The notes: generated from the letters alone by a model not told the origin. Shown: positions 25,896-35,399, counted from the stretch's first letter. The stretch: DNA of 64,000 nt from Teredinibacter turnerae (GCF_037935975.1 NZ_CP149817.1:248001-312000); one strand, 5' to 3'. Translations and numbers: made by a program.

Positions 25896-26663
25896 CTACA
25901 CACAAATCACCTCGACCCCCTGGTCGATAATCTGTTGCTTTGCGTCTCCCGGTAACTGCTGGTCGGTCACCAGAATATCGACCTGTGCCCATTCCAGTTC
26001 GAGATTGTGAATTTTGCGGCCCACTTTGGCGGATTCCGCCATCACCACCACCTCGCGGGAGACTTCCGCCATGATGCGGCTCAGGCTGTACAGCTCGTTG
26101 TACGTGGTGGTGCCGCGAGCCGGGTCGAGCCCGTCCGCGCCAATAAATAGCTGGTCGAAATCGTAGGCGCGCAGCATTTGTTCGGCGAGCTGGCCCTGAA
26201 ATGCTTCGGAGCGGGAATCCCAGGTGCCGCCGGTCATGAGCAGGGTGGGTTCGTTCTCCAGTTCGCGCAGGGCGTTGGCGACATCCAGGGAATTGGTCAT
26301 CACCACCAGGCCTTGTTTGTGGGCGAGTTCCGGCAGCAATGCTGCGGTGGTGTGGCCGCTGTCGATAATGATGCGGTTGTGGTCGCGAATAAGCCGTGCG
26401 GCGGCCTGGGCAATATAAAGCTTTCGTTTCGAAACTTTTTCGGCAGAGCCGTCTTCGCTGTGGACAAGTTCTTTCGGCAGCGGCACCGCGCCACCGTAAC
26501 GGCGCAGGAGCAGGCCGTTGGTCTCCAACGCGGCGAGGTCCTTGCGAATTGTGACTTCAGAGGTGCTGAATGCGTTGGCGAGCGCTTCGACGCTGACTTC
26601 GCCCTGTCGGTTGAGGGCATCGACAATAGCGCGGCGCCGTTGTTGAGTGTTTCGTTTTGTCAC
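25896..26663 (-). CDS. glmR: DeoR-family transcriptional regulator, probable GlmR
   Basis: About 255 residues. The N-terminal DeoR helix-turn-helix reads RRRAIVDALNRQGEVSVEAL then STSEVTIRKDLAALE and GLLLRRYGGA. The C-terminal sugar-phosphate sensor domain contains IIIDSGHTTAALLPEL and LFIGADGLDPARG, the usual effector-binding segments. The start is GTG at 26663. Position just upstream of glmS, with glmU nearby, matches the Pseudomonas glmU-glmR-glmS arrangement, so it probably senses an amino-sugar phosphate and controls glmS. A 17-bp palindrome lies 16 bp upstream of the start and could be its own operator. Confidence 0.82.
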   Translation of the reverse strand: MTKRNTQQRRRAIVDALNRQGEVSVEALANAFSTSEVTIRKDLAALETNGLLLRRYGGAVPLPKELVHSEDGSAEKVSKRKLYIAQAAARLIRDHNRIIIDSGHTTAALLPELAHKQGLVVMTNSLDVANALRELENEPTLLMTGGTWDSRSEAFQGQLAEQMLRAYDFDQLFIGADGLDPARGTTTYNELYSLSRIMAEVSREVVVMAESAKVGRKIHNLELEWAQVDILVTDQQLPGDAKQQIIDQGVEVICV

Positions 26664-26678
26664 TGAATTGCTTATTTA

Positions 26679-26695
26679 AGTTTCGAATCGAAACT
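26679..26695. promoter_or_regulatory. Palindrome upstream of glmR, likely DeoR-type operator
   Basis: AGTTTCGAATCGAAACT has perfect 8-bp arms around one central A. DeoR-family operators often contain TTTCG-type half sites, and the location just before the glmR start fits autoregulation. I found no second copy before glmS. Confidence 0.55.
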
Positions 26696-26855
26696 AATTA
26701 TAGGCAAGATGCGACAAAATGAAAGTAAAAATCTGTGAATGAACACTTGGGAATAAGCGAGGGCGGGTTTCGCCTGCGATCTGAATTCGCGGGACTGACT
26801 TTAGAAGCCAGGGATATCGGCACAAACCGCGGCGGCAAGGCAGTATTTGGGTTTG

Positions 26856-28589
26856 CTAGGTTTGCTCTGGATTAAAGATCTGGTAGCTGTTGCGGGCGTA
26901 TTTTTTGGCCGCGTACATGGCGGCGTCTGCGGTGCGGGTGACGTCGTTGAGTGACTGGGCGTGGTCCGGGAACAGACTGATGCCAATACTCAAGCCGACT
27001 TCCACTTCGCCACTGGCAAGCCTGACCGGTAAATCCATGGTGTGGATAACTTTTTCAGCGACGCCAGTGGCGTCTTCAAGGCTACTGATATTTTCCAGTA
27101 CGATGGTGAATTCGTCGCCGCCCATGCGGGCGACGGCATCTTCGCCGCGCACGCAGCGGCGCAGGCGGTCGGCGGTGATCTGCAGGAGTTGGTCGCCGGC
27201 GAGATGGCCGTGGGTGTCGTTGACGATTTTGAAGTTGTCGAGATCGATATAGAGCAGCGCCACCTTGGAGCTATTGCGTTCTGCGTGGTGAATCGCGCGC
27301 TCCAGGTTGCCGTTAAACGCGATCCGGTTGGCGAGCCCGGTCAGAGCGTCGTGGTGCGCCAGGTAACTCAGTTTCATTTCGGCGGCTTTTTTCTCGCTGA
27401 TGTCAGAGAGTATCAACACATAGTGGTTGATGTTGCCGTTCTCATCGCTGACCGCCGAGATGTTCTGCCAACTGGGGAAGACTTCACCGTCTTTACGCCG
27501 GCTCCAGACCTCACCGCGCCAGTGGCCGTCGGCGTCTACCCGCCGCCACAAGGTTTGATAAAACTCCTCATCGTGTTTGCCGGAGCGGTAAAGGTACTCA
27601 CACAACATGTGGCCTTTCGTTTCACGTTCGCTGTAGCCCGTGAGCGTGGTGAAGGCGCCGTTGACCGCGAGTACGTTGCGCTCGGCGTCTGTGACCACAA
27701 TGGCTTCGCGGGTGTTGTCAAAAACCGCGGCGGCGAGGCGCAATTCACGCTCGTTGTTTTTGCGGCGGGTGATATCCCGCACAAAACCCAGCCAGTGACC
27801 GTCTTTAAGAATTTTGCCGCTCACCTCGACCGTGATAACGCGGCCATCGCTGCGCTGGATCGACCACTCGGAAGTAAGCTGCGCGCCGTCGGCCATTTGC
27901 TTCTTGGCCTGCAACAGGGTTCGCCGTTGAATATCGGGAATAATGTCTGAGAACTGTTTGTGAAGAATTTCTTCGCGGCTGTAACCCAGCAGTTCGCAGG
28001 CGGCCGCATTGGCGTGGAGGTAGCGGCCTTCCAGGTTGGCGACGACAACGGCATCGGGCGCGGCTTCCAGAAAACGCGCCAGTTTTTCCTGCAGTTGCTC
28101 CCCTACCGCCGGTTTATGCGCACTGCGCAAAATCACACACACGCAGTCGGCATCGAGTTGGTGAAGGCTGATTTTCAAGTACGCGCGCTCATGCAGCACG
28201 CTGGTATTCTGCTGCGGAGCTTGCGGAGTCAGCCATTGGGCGCAGTTGAGAATGGGCCCGAACAGGGCATGGGGCAACAGGCTGGCGGTTTGGCCAATCG
28301 CATCGGCAGCATCCCGTTTGAGCAGGTTGAGGGCCGATGTATTGGCTTCCAGCAGGACCAGGTCCACCAGTTCGTCGTTATCCCGCTGGCTCTGCAGCAG
28401 CATAAACGCGTCGTCGCTGGAGTTCAGCATCTGCAGATACAGGGAATCGCGCCCCTGTCCAGATTGGTTGGTGGGGTCTGGCGACAGAGCCTGGTTGAAA
28501 CGGTGCGCTTTTGTAGTGGATTTTTTCTTGTGTCCGTTTGTCCTTGCGGCTCCGCGAGTGCGCGAACCAGTGGCGTTTTTCATCGCCAT
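26856..28589 (-). CDS. PAS-PAS-GGDEF diguanylate cyclase
   Basis: About 577 residues. After a basic, probably disordered N-terminus (TRGAARTNGHKKKSTT), residues 50-160 form a PAS-like region. Two clear PAS domains with PAC ends follow (EAAPDAVVVANLEGRYLHAN ... GFVRDITRRK, then FDNTREAIVVTDAERNVLAV ... LILSDISEKK). The C-terminal GGDEF domain begins HHDALTGLANR and has an intact MGGDEF catalytic loop. RGED, five residues before it, is an RxxD inhibitory site. It should make cyclic-di-GMP from two GTP and be feedback-inhibited. No membrane segment. The start has AGGAG 7 bp upstream. It is divergent from the sulfide:quinone oxidoreductase gene. Confidence 0.9.
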   Translation of the reverse strand: MAMKNATGSRTRGAARTNGHKKKSTTKAHRFNQALSPDPTNQSGQGRDSLYLQMLNSSDDAFMLLQSQRDNDELVDLVLLEANTSALNLLKRDAADAIGQTASLLPHALFGPILNCAQWLTPQAPQQNTSVLHERAYLKISLHQLDADCVCVILRSAHKPAVGEQLQEKLARFLEAAPDAVVVANLEGRYLHANAAACELLGYSREEILHKQFSDIIPDIQRRTLLQAKKQMADGAQLTSEWSIQRSDGRVITVEVSGKILKDGHWLGFVRDITRRKNNERELRLAAAVFDNTREAIVVTDAERNVLAVNGAFTTLTGYSERETKGHMLCEYLYRSGKHDEEFYQTLWRRVDADGHWRGEVWSRRKDGEVFPSWQNISAVSDENGNINHYVLILSDISEKKAAEMKLSYLAHHDALTGLANRIAFNGNLERAIHHAERNSSKVALLYIDLDNFKIVNDTHGHLAGDQLLQITADRLRRCVRGEDAVARMGGDEFTIVLENISSLEDATGVAEKVIHTMDLPVRLASGEVEVGLSIGISLFPDHAQSLNDVTRTADAAMYAAKKYARNSYQIFNPEQT

Positions 28590-28875
28590 TCCATACTCCT
28601 GCCTGGATCAAAATACATTCAGTATAGGAAACATACCGTATAACCTGATTAAATAAAGGTATTAATCACATACGCGCCATAAATTCGATGGCGATTGCAA
28701 ATTAACCGATCTGTACAAAGCTACGCCTTCGTTAGTTTCCACTATTCTCAAAGCGATAAGTGCACCGTTCTGCAAGTGATATACGCACGTTAAACCGGTT
28801 GAATAATGCGCAGACCCGAGGCTGCACTATAATAATTTAGAAGATTCTAATTTAAATAATAACGGGAGGAATCCG

Positions 28876-30147
28876 ATGGCGAATATTGTGGTGATGGGCG
28901 GCGGCCTGGGTGGCTTGCCAATGGCCTATGAAATGCAAGATCTGGCGCGCGATGGCGACACAGTAACGGTAGTGAGTGATCGCGATTACTATCATTTCGT
29001 ACCCTCCAACCCCTGGGTCGCGGTCGACTGGCGCAAGCGGGACGAGATTACCGTGCCGCTGAGCAGGCCTCTTAACAAGCGGGGAATCCAGCTTAAAGTG
29101 GGCAAGGTGGTGAAAGTGGAGGCGGCGGCCAATCAACTTTTACTTGAGCACGGGGATGTAGTCAGTTACGACCAACTGGTGATTGCCACCGGGCCGCGTC
29201 TTGCGTTCGAGGAGATTCCAGGCTTAGGCCCTGACGGCTTTACCCAGTCGATTTGCCATATCGATCACGCGGAGGTGGCGCGGGACAAATGGCTCGAATT
29301 TACCGCAAACCCGGCGCCGATCGTGGTGGGTGCGGTGCAGGGCGCGTCCTGCTTCGGGCCCGCTTACGAGTTCGCGTTCATCATGGATAAAGACCTGCGC
29401 AAGCGCAAAATCCGCGACCGGGTGCCGATGACGTTTGTGACTTCCGAGCCCTATATCGGCCACCTGGGGTTGGACGGTGTCGGCGATAGTAAAACCATGC
29501 TGGAGTCCGAATTGCGCCAGCGCCACATTGACTGGATCTGTAACGCCAAGGTCGAAAAAGTGGAAAACGGGGTTATGCACGTGCTGGAGTGCGATGAGCA
29601 CGGGCAGGAGAAGCAGCGCCACCAGCTGCCATTCGGCTACTCGATGATGTTGCCTGCGTTCACGGGAATAGATGCGGTGCGGGAAGTGGATGGGCTGGTG
29701 AATCCGCGCGGGTTTATCCTGATCGACAATCACCAGCGCAACCCGGCGCACCCCAATATCTGGTCGGTGGGTGTCGCGGTCGCCATCGCGCCGAAAAAGC
29801 CTACGCCGGTGCCCACCGGGGTGCCGAAAACCGGGTTTATGATCGAAAGCATGGTCACCGCCACCGCGCATAATATCCGCGCGGTGCTGGACGGCGAGGC
29901 GCCAGCTAAAGAAGCCACCTGGGCTGCGGTGTGTTTGGCGGATATGGGCGATACCGGGATTGCATTTGTGGCGATCCCGCAGATACCGCCGCGCAACGTG
30001 AACTGGATGAAAAGCGGGAAATGGGTGCACCTGGCAAAAATCGGTTTTGAGAAATACTTTCTCCACAAAATCGAAACCGGCGTGAGTGAGCCGGTGTACG
30101 AGAAGATCATGATGAAAACCCTGGGCATCAACAAGCTGAAAGACTGA
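28876..30147 (+). CDS. sqr: Sulfide:quinone oxidoreductase
   Basis: About 423 residues. It is a FAD enzyme on the cytoplasmic membrane that oxidises sulfide and passes electrons to quinone. The FAD-binding Rossmann motif VVMGGGLGGLPMAYEM is at the N-terminus and LVIATGPR near 102. Three cysteines stand at the places typical of the family: Cys127 (QSICHIDHA), Cys159 (QGASCFGPAYEF) and Cys353 (AAVCLADMGDTG), supporting real SQR rather than a plain NADH dehydrogenase-like protein. C-terminal Lys-rich, amphipathic helices would attach it to the membrane. GGGAGG is 7 bp before the ATG, and a TATAAT-like hexamer lies at 28828-28833. It stands alone. Confidence 0.8.
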   Translation: MANIVVMGGGLGGLPMAYEMQDLARDGDTVTVVSDRDYYHFVPSNPWVAVDWRKRDEITVPLSRPLNKRGIQLKVGKVVKVEAAANQLLLEHGDVVSYDQLVIATGPRLAFEEIPGLGPDGFTQSICHIDHAEVARDKWLEFTANPAPIVVGAVQGASCFGPAYEFAFIMDKDLRKRKIRDRVPMTFVTSEPYIGHLGLDGVGDSKTMLESELRQRHIDWICNAKVEKVENGVMHVLECDEHGQEKQRHQLPFGYSMMLPAFTGIDAVREVDGLVNPRGFILIDNHQRNPAHPNIWSVGVAVAIAPKKPTPVPTGVPKTGFMIESMVTATAHNIRAVLDGEAPAKEATWAAVCLADMGDTGIAFVAIPQIPPRNVNWMKSGKWVHLAKIGFEKYFLHKIETGVSEPVYEKIMMKTLGINKLKD

Positions 30148-30178
30148 GGCTGCTCAGCCCTTCAGCTTGCCCCGGCGA

Positions 30179-32212
30179 CTATAGCTGGTAGCTCAAGCGC
30201 AGGTAGGCGTGCCTGGCGTAGCCGTACAGGCGCTCGCCCGTGGCAATATCGGCGCCGCTGACCCGGTTGTAGCCAGCCAGGTGGTCCTGGTACGACTTAT
30301 CGAACAGGTTATTCACACCAAGGGTGAGCTTGAGAGTGCCCACCGGTTGCCAGTAAGCGCTGATATTGGCGATAGCGTAACCGGCGGTGGGCTTTTCCCC
30401 CTGGCTGGCGGAGACCTCTCGCTGACCGGCGAACAACCGCGTCTCAGCACTGGCACCCCAGCCGCTGGTCGCGAAATTGAGCGCGAGTGTGGCGTTGTCC
30501 GGGGCGATACGATAGAGGTTGTCGTCAATATCGGTTCGCTTGCCACGCACGCTGTTGAGCAGGGTTTGTACCTCCCAATGGGCGTTAATGGTGTAGCGGG
30601 CGTCCATATCGAAGCCGTAGAACTCGGCGTCCACATTGTTAAATTGCAGCGGTTTGTAGGGGTTCATGCCCATCATTTCCACCAGCATTATTGCCGCCAT
30701 ACTGGTGCTCTCGGTGCCCTGTATGTAATCGCTCACTTTGCGGTAGTAGACGCGTGGTGACGCGCTGAAGCTGCCGCTTTGCCAGTCGTACCCCACTTCC
30801 AGTTCGTGGCTTTTTTCCGGCTTTAGTTCGGTGTTGCCGGTGTACACGCGGCCATCAGCGAGGCCGGCGGTGGATTCCATGGGTAACCAGAGGTAGCGCT
30901 CCTGATACGACGGTGAGCGGGTTTTCTGGCCGACTGCGCCGTACCAGCCGTTGCTGTGGTGCAGGCGGATTACCGCATCCAGATTGGTATCGCTCTGGGC
31001 GCGCTCCGCGTTGTTAAAGTTATCGCGCAGGGTGGCGGCTGCGGGCATCATCATCGCCGGGGTGCCGCCGACTTCTGCCGCGTCCATCGCCACCCGGTTA
31101 ACACGCACACCAACCTCGGACGACAGTGCGCCCAGGGGCGCCGTGTACTCGGCAAATACTCCGCTAACGGTGCGGCTGGCATCGTTAAAGTTAATCACGA
31201 AAAATGCGGGTGCATTGGGGTTGTCGATATCTGAGTTGTGGCGCTCGTCGTGGTAGTCGGCGCCCAGCGTCCATTTACCCTGCTGTGCCTGTAACTTGAA
31301 GCCACGATTTTCGCCGGTCGCAGTGTTGCGGCGGTACATGGCGGGCATCATGGGCGGCTGCCGGGAGGCGTAGTTGGTCATACCGTGGTCGATGTTGCTG
31401 CCATAGGCTTGCGCCTCGATTTGCCAATTGCCCTGATAGCGGTAGCTGAGGTTGAACAGGTCGCTGTCGATATAGCCGATATCCATCGGCAGTGCGGGGG
31501 TGCCGGTGGTGCCGGTGTTGTTGCGGGCAAGGTCCAGTGACCATTGGTGCTTGCCGTGTTTCAGGCTGTAGCCCAGATCAGCGCGGTCGCGCTGGTATTC
31601 CGTGGGGTGTAAGTCGCCATCGGGAAAGGGCGCATCGTCAGCGCTTTCACTGAGCAGCTGCAGCTTCAGCTTTTGCGTACGCGATGCCAGTGCCAGATTC
31701 GCGCTGGCCAGAGTCGCGTTGTTGCCGCTTTGTGCCCCGAGGTTGATATTGCCGTTAATGTCCAGCGTGTCTGTGCTGGCGAACTGGCCTTGCCAGGTTT
31801 CCGCGTCTATCGCGCCGCCGATGGTTTCCTGCCCGACACTGACCGGAGCAATCCCGCGATACACCGTAAGGGTTTCCAGCTGCGCTGCGGGCGCGTAGGA
31901 CAGTGGTGGGTCCATCCAGTTGGGGCCGCCAGCACTGATACTTTGCCCGTTAACCGTGACGCCAACGCGTGCGCCGTACATGCCGCGCACCTGGGGAATG
32001 CCGGTGAGTGGGCCGTTGCCATTGGCCGTGGCACCGGGAGCCTTACTGAGTAACTGGGCAGAATCCGGCGCGAAGTCGCTGCGCTCGGAGATGACGATCT
32101 CGTGTTTATTGGTTTGCCCTTCTACCAGGGTTTCTTCGAGGGCGGGCTCTGCGGCCCAGACTGCGGCGCTACCCAGCAAGGGAGCGAACAGTGCGAAAGG
32201 GAGTTTGTTCAT
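30179..32212 (-). CDS. TonB-dependent outer-membrane receptor, probably for copper
   Basis: About 677 residues from ATG at 32212 (a longer frame from 32242 adds ten residues before the signal peptide). The signal peptide is MNKLPFALFAPLLGSAAVWA. The plug domain follows with QVRGMYGARVGVTVNGQSIS and TVYRGIAPVSVGQETIGGAI, then a 22-strand barrel ending in aromatic LRLSYQL. Extracellular segments are unusually rich in methionine (RQPPMMPAMYRR, GGTPAMMMPAAA, MAAIMLVEMMGMN), the hallmark of OprC/NosA-type copper receptors. The substrate assignment rests on that. It converges with the sqr gene. Confidence 0.78.
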   Translation of the reverse strand: MNKLPFALFAPLLGSAAVWAAEPALEETLVEGQTNKHEIVISERSDFAPDSAQLLSKAPGATANGNGPLTGIPQVRGMYGARVGVTVNGQSISAGGPNWMDPPLSYAPAAQLETLTVYRGIAPVSVGQETIGGAIDAETWQGQFASTDTLDINGNINLGAQSGNNATLASANLALASRTQKLKLQLLSESADDAPFPDGDLHPTEYQRDRADLGYSLKHGKHQWSLDLARNNTGTTGTPALPMDIGYIDSDLFNLSYRYQGNWQIEAQAYGSNIDHGMTNYASRQPPMMPAMYRRNTATGENRGFKLQAQQGKWTLGADYHDERHNSDIDNPNAPAFFVINFNDASRTVSGVFAEYTAPLGALSSEVGVRVNRVAMDAAEVGGTPAMMMPAAATLRDNFNNAERAQSDTNLDAVIRLHHSNGWYGAVGQKTRSPSYQERYLWLPMESTAGLADGRVYTGNTELKPEKSHELEVGYDWQSGSFSASPRVYYRKVSDYIQGTESTSMAAIMLVEMMGMNPYKPLQFNNVDAEFYGFDMDARYTINAHWEVQTLLNSVRGKRTDIDDNLYRIAPDNATLALNFATSGWGASAETRLFAGQREVSASQGEKPTAGYAIANISAYWQPVGTLKLTLGVNNLFDKSYQDHLAGYNRVSGADIATGERLYGYARHAYLRLSYQL

Positions 32213-32296
32213 CGTTATGGCCTCGTGGAATGTGGCGGCCATTTTAGCGACGACAGTGGATTGAGCCGATGCGACATATTGCCGCAGTCAGGGCGC

Positions 32297-32628
32297 TAGG
32301 GCCTGTTAGCACTAATTCGATTCATTCTGTTGCGGCTAAAATTTCGCTATCAAGGCGTTTGGAGCGCAGGTTGTTCGGCATATCCCTATGCCTCACCCCT
32401 ACGGGGTTACACGCTAAAACGCTCCCGGCGTTTTAGTGGTTGTTCCAAATGAGCGATAAACAACGCTGAGAGCGGGATTTTAGCCGCAACCCGCAGGGCT
32501 GGGCCTGTATTTCCAGGCTGATGCGTTATTTTTCGCTCGTTTAGCCCGCTAAACAACGCCAAAAATGCCTTTCATCCTGAAAATACAGGCTCCAGCAGAG
32601 CGAATTGAATTAGTATTAACAGGCCCTA
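32297..32628. mobile_element. MITE of the IS630 type with 27-bp terminal inverted repeats
   Basis: The left end TAGGGCCTGTTAGCACTAAT (from 32297) and the right end, inverted from 32628, TAGGGCCTGTTAATACTAAT, match at 24 of 27 positions, including the flanking TA. TA duplication is typical of IS630/mariner transposases. No transposase frame lies inside the 332 bp. Internal inverted repeats are present (TGCGGCTAAAAT with ATTTTAGCCGCA near 32330 and 32475; CCTGTATTTCCAGG-like near 32505 with CCTGAAAATACAGG near 32578), so the transcript would be highly folded. Its right TA supplies the stop codon of the adjacent minus-strand gene. Confidence 0.8.
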
Positions 32629-33282
32629 ATCTTCGCCTTCTTTCACCCAGCGGATGTTATCCAACTGAAAGTGTGCGCCGTGCATGCTGTTCCATAGGGG
32701 GGAGATCGCAAGGCCAATATCCACATGGGAGAGATCGAGGCCGAGGCCGACCAGGTGATCCACCGCAATGCGCTGCTTTTGCCAGCGCTTCCCGGGTTGC
32801 AGAGTAAGCGGAACAACACCCGTGGTGCAGGGTTGCTGACAGCTGAAGTTGACTACCATGCCGGGCCTGGGCCGGCCCCAGTCGAGCATGCGGATGTCGA
32901 ATTGCACGCTGCCACCCGCATAGGCAGACATATCGGCGCTGTCGCCCAGGCGCGCGGTGTGAAATCGGAGGCGACCATTGGCGGGTACGTCACTGTAGCG
33001 TACGTCGATAACGGCACCGCGGCTGGGGTCGCGGGTTTCGATTACTTCCCAGCGTACCAGATCCTGATTATCGCCACTAGTATTGATGTGCTGTGAGGAG
33101 TTGTCGTACCGGGTTTCCCAGGAAGAGATTGCGCGCCATTGAGGATTAACGCAGTCGACGAAAATGACCCCGCTGTTGTGCGGGCAGGGCTCGGTTTCAC
33201 CCGCGTCACGCATAATCCATATAACCGTGACGGAGGCGCCCACCAAAAGTGCGAGAAGCAGGTTCGCTGCAATGACTTTCAC
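32626..33282 (-). CDS. Membrane-anchored protein with a jelly-roll-like domain
   Basis: About 218 residues from GTG at 33282, chosen because GGGGGG lies upstream; a TTG at 33306 has no ribosome binding site. An N-terminal membrane segment (VIAANLLLALLVGASVTVIW) leaves the rest in the periplasm. Residues 100-218 are strand-rich, with SVQFDIRMLDW, two Cys pairs (FSCQQPCTTG) and a closing HFQLDNIRWVK. This resembles the galactose-binding-like C-terminal domain of ExoP-type glycoside hydrolases, but no catalytic domain is present. The stop codon TAG is formed by the TA at the MITE border, so the original C-terminus may have been a little different. It lies between glmU and the receptor gene. Function unknown. 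Confidence 0.55.
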   Translation of the reverse strand: MKVIAANLLLALLVGASVTVIWIMRDAGETEPCPHNSGVIFVDCVNPQWRAISSWETRYDNSSQHINTSGDNQDLVRWEVIETRDPSRGAVIDVRYSDVPANGRLRFHTARLGDSADMSAYAGGSVQFDIRMLDWGRPRPGMVVNFSCQQPCTTGVVPLTLQPGKRWQKQRIAVDHLVGLGLDLSHVDIGLAISPLWNSMHGAHFQLDNIRWVKEGED

Positions 33283-33401
33283 TCGTGCACTCAGCCCCCC
33301 TGGCAATCACACTATAGTGGGAAATAGTAGGGCTAAATTGCGCGAAATAAAACCTTCTTTGTCGCTGGCTTCCTGTACTTGTGCACTCGCACCGGCGCGC
33401 G

Positions 33402-34763
33402 TTAGGATTTTTTCTCCGGTCTGTGCCAGCCGTCAATATTGCGCTGACGGGCGCGTGCCACCACGAGCTGGTCGTCTGTAGACCCTCGCGTAACGGTGGA
33501 CCCGGCGGCGATTGTGGTGCCGCTGGCGAGATTCACCGGCGCGACCAGCGCGGAGTTTGAGCCGACGAATACCCGGTCGCCGATCTCGGTGCGGTGCTTG
33601 TTTACGCCGTCGTAATTGCAGGTGATGGTGCCTGCGCCGATGTTCACTTCTGAGCCGACATCGGCATCGCCGACATAGCTGAGGTGATTGACCTTGCTGC
33701 CTTTGCCGATTGCGGCGTTTTTGGTTTCAACAAAGTTGCCAATACGTGCGCCTTCGGCCAGGCGAGTGCCGGGGCGCAAACGGGCGAAGGGCCCGATACT
33801 GCTGTTGCCAGTGACGATTGCGTTTTCCAGCACTGAGTTAGCGTGCACTACGGTGTTGTCCCCGAGGGAGACGTTGATCAAGGTGCAATTGGGGCCGATG
33901 ACGACATTGTTGCCCAGATGATTCTCACCTTCGAACACACAGTTTACGTCAATGACACAATCTTCCCCGGCATCGAGAGTGCCGCGACAATCGAACCGGG
34001 CCGGGTCCATCAGAGTCACCCCGGAGGTCATGAGTTGCTCGGCGATCTCCTGTTGATAGATGCGTTCCAACTGGGCCTGCTGGGCGCGGTTGTTCACACC
34101 CAGCACTTCGCTTTCGCTTGCGGGCTGCGCGGTTTCTATGGCGATGCATTCTTTTGCGGCCATCGCGATAATATCTGTTAAGTAGTATTCGCCCTGCGCA
34201 TTGTTGTTTTCCAGAGCCGGTAGCCAGCGCTTGAGCAAGCGGGCTTTGACGGCCATCACACCGGTATTCACTTCGCGAATCTGCTGCTGCTCTCGGGAAG
34301 CATCCTTTTGCTCGACAATGGCTTTCACCTCGCCCAGCGCATTGCGCACTATGCGGCCATAGCCCTGCGGGTCGGCCAGGGTGACGGTAAGCAATCCCAT
34401 CGTGTCATCGGATACCAGTCCGGCCAGGTTGGCCAGGGTCTCGCTGCGAATCAGGGGCACGTCGCCATAGAGAATGAGTACTGTGGCATCGTCCTGCAGC
34501 GACGGCAGGGTTTGTAACACCGCGTGGCCGGTGCCCAATTGTTCCTTTTGTTCGATGAACACGATGCCGTGGTCGGCGACGGCCTGCTCGACCGCATCGG
34601 CTCCGTGACCGACTACCACAGCGATAGACTCTGCATGGAGGTCTCGCGCGCGATCAATCACGTGGGCGAGAAACGGCTTGCCCGCCAGTGTGTGTAAAAC
34701 CTTGGGTTTGGCAGAGCGCATGCGGGTGCCCTTGCCCGCGGCGAGAATCACGATTTCGAGCAT
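33402..34763 (-). CDS. glmU: Bifunctional UDP-GlcNAc pyrophosphorylase / GlcN-1-P acetyltransferase
   Basis: About 453 residues. It acetylates glucosamine-1-phosphate and adds UMP, giving UDP-GlcNAc for peptidoglycan and LPS. The N-terminal nucleotidyltransferase motif LAAGKGTRMRSAKPKVLHTL is intact. The C-terminal left-handed beta-helix has hexapeptide repeats (LGNNVVIGPNCTLINVSLGD) and NFVETKNAAIGKGSKVNHLSYVGD, with the acetyl-transfer residues in HLSYVGDA. The start at 34763 is preceded by AAGGACAC; the frame is open further upstream, but those codons are out of register with the family. It belongs with glmR and glmS in the amino-sugar pathway, although 8 kb now separate it from them. Confidence 0.96.
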   Translation of the reverse strand: MLEIVILAAGKGTRMRSAKPKVLHTLAGKPFLAHVIDRARDLHAESIAVVVGHGADAVEQAVADHGIVFIEQKEQLGTGHAVLQTLPSLQDDATVLILYGDVPLIRSETLANLAGLVSDDTMGLLTVTLADPQGYGRIVRNALGEVKAIVEQKDASREQQQIREVNTGVMAVKARLLKRWLPALENNNAQGEYYLTDIIAMAAKECIAIETAQPASESEVLGVNNRAQQAQLERIYQQEIAEQLMTSGVTLMDPARFDCRGTLDAGEDCVIDVNCVFEGENHLGNNVVIGPNCTLINVSLGDNTVVHANSVLENAIVTGNSSIGPFARLRPGTRLAEGARIGNFVETKNAAIGKGSKVNHLSYVGDADVGSEVNIGAGTITCNYDGVNKHRTEIGDRVFVGSNSALVAPVNLASGTTIAAGSTVTRGSTDDQLVVARARQRNIDGWHRPEKKS

Positions 34764-34937
34764 GATGTGTCCTTCGATTAAAAAATAGGGCGCTATTCTG
34801 CCACCGGATGTGTTTATTTTCGATGACCATCGCGCAATCGCCACGCGCTGCCGGCAGCTGCTTACTGCGGGTTGTGACCTGGCATTTATCCGCTGTCACG
34901 TATAGTCGGTCTTCATGTTCAATTTCCGGGAAGTTCT

Positions 34938-35399
34938 ATGCCCGTTCAGCGCCGTATCTGGCTGCTGCCCGCTGCCCTAAATGGCGCAGTGGTTGTATTG
35001 CATTTGGCCATTATCCTCGGTGGTGCAGCCTGGTACCGGTTTTTTGGCCTGGCTGACGAACTGGTGCTGTGGTTGGAGCAGGGTTCGTGGCTGCCGCACT
35101 TTTTGCTGTTGGGCCTGGCCTCCACTTTTGCTGTGTGGATGTGTTTCGCGCTGTCGGCGGCCGGGATAATGCGCCGGTTCTGGATGTTGCGCCCGGTGCT
35201 TACCATGGTGACGCTACTTTACCTGGTGCGCGGGCTGGCGGGTTTGGCCGCGCCCCTGTTTTACTTGCACCCGGCAATGGCGGTGGAAGGGATCAGTTAC
35301 TGGATTTGGAGTTCACTGGTTTGTGTCGCTGCGGGTTTGGTGCATTTGAATGCGCTGGTAGACACCTGGGGCGCATTGGCGGCTCCTGAGAAACGCTAG
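34938..35399 (+). CDS. Small integral membrane protein
   Basis: About 153 residues with four hydrophobic segments (near 12-33, 52-77, 82-104 and 122-144). The short loops carry Arg and Trp, and there is no signal peptide cleavage site. ATG at 34938 has CCGGGAAG upstream. It is divergent from glmU, with which it shares a 170-bp promoter region. I recognise no functional motif; it resembles the many small inner-membrane proteins of unknown role near glmU in related bacteria. Confidence 0.65.
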   Translation: MPVQRRIWLLPAALNGAVVVLHLAIILGGAAWYRFFGLADELVLWLEQGSWLPHFLLLGLASTFAVWMCFALSAAGIMRRFWMLRPVLTMVTLLYLVRGLAGLAAPLFYLHPAMAVEGISYWIWSSLVCVAAGLVHLNALVDTWGALAAPEKR

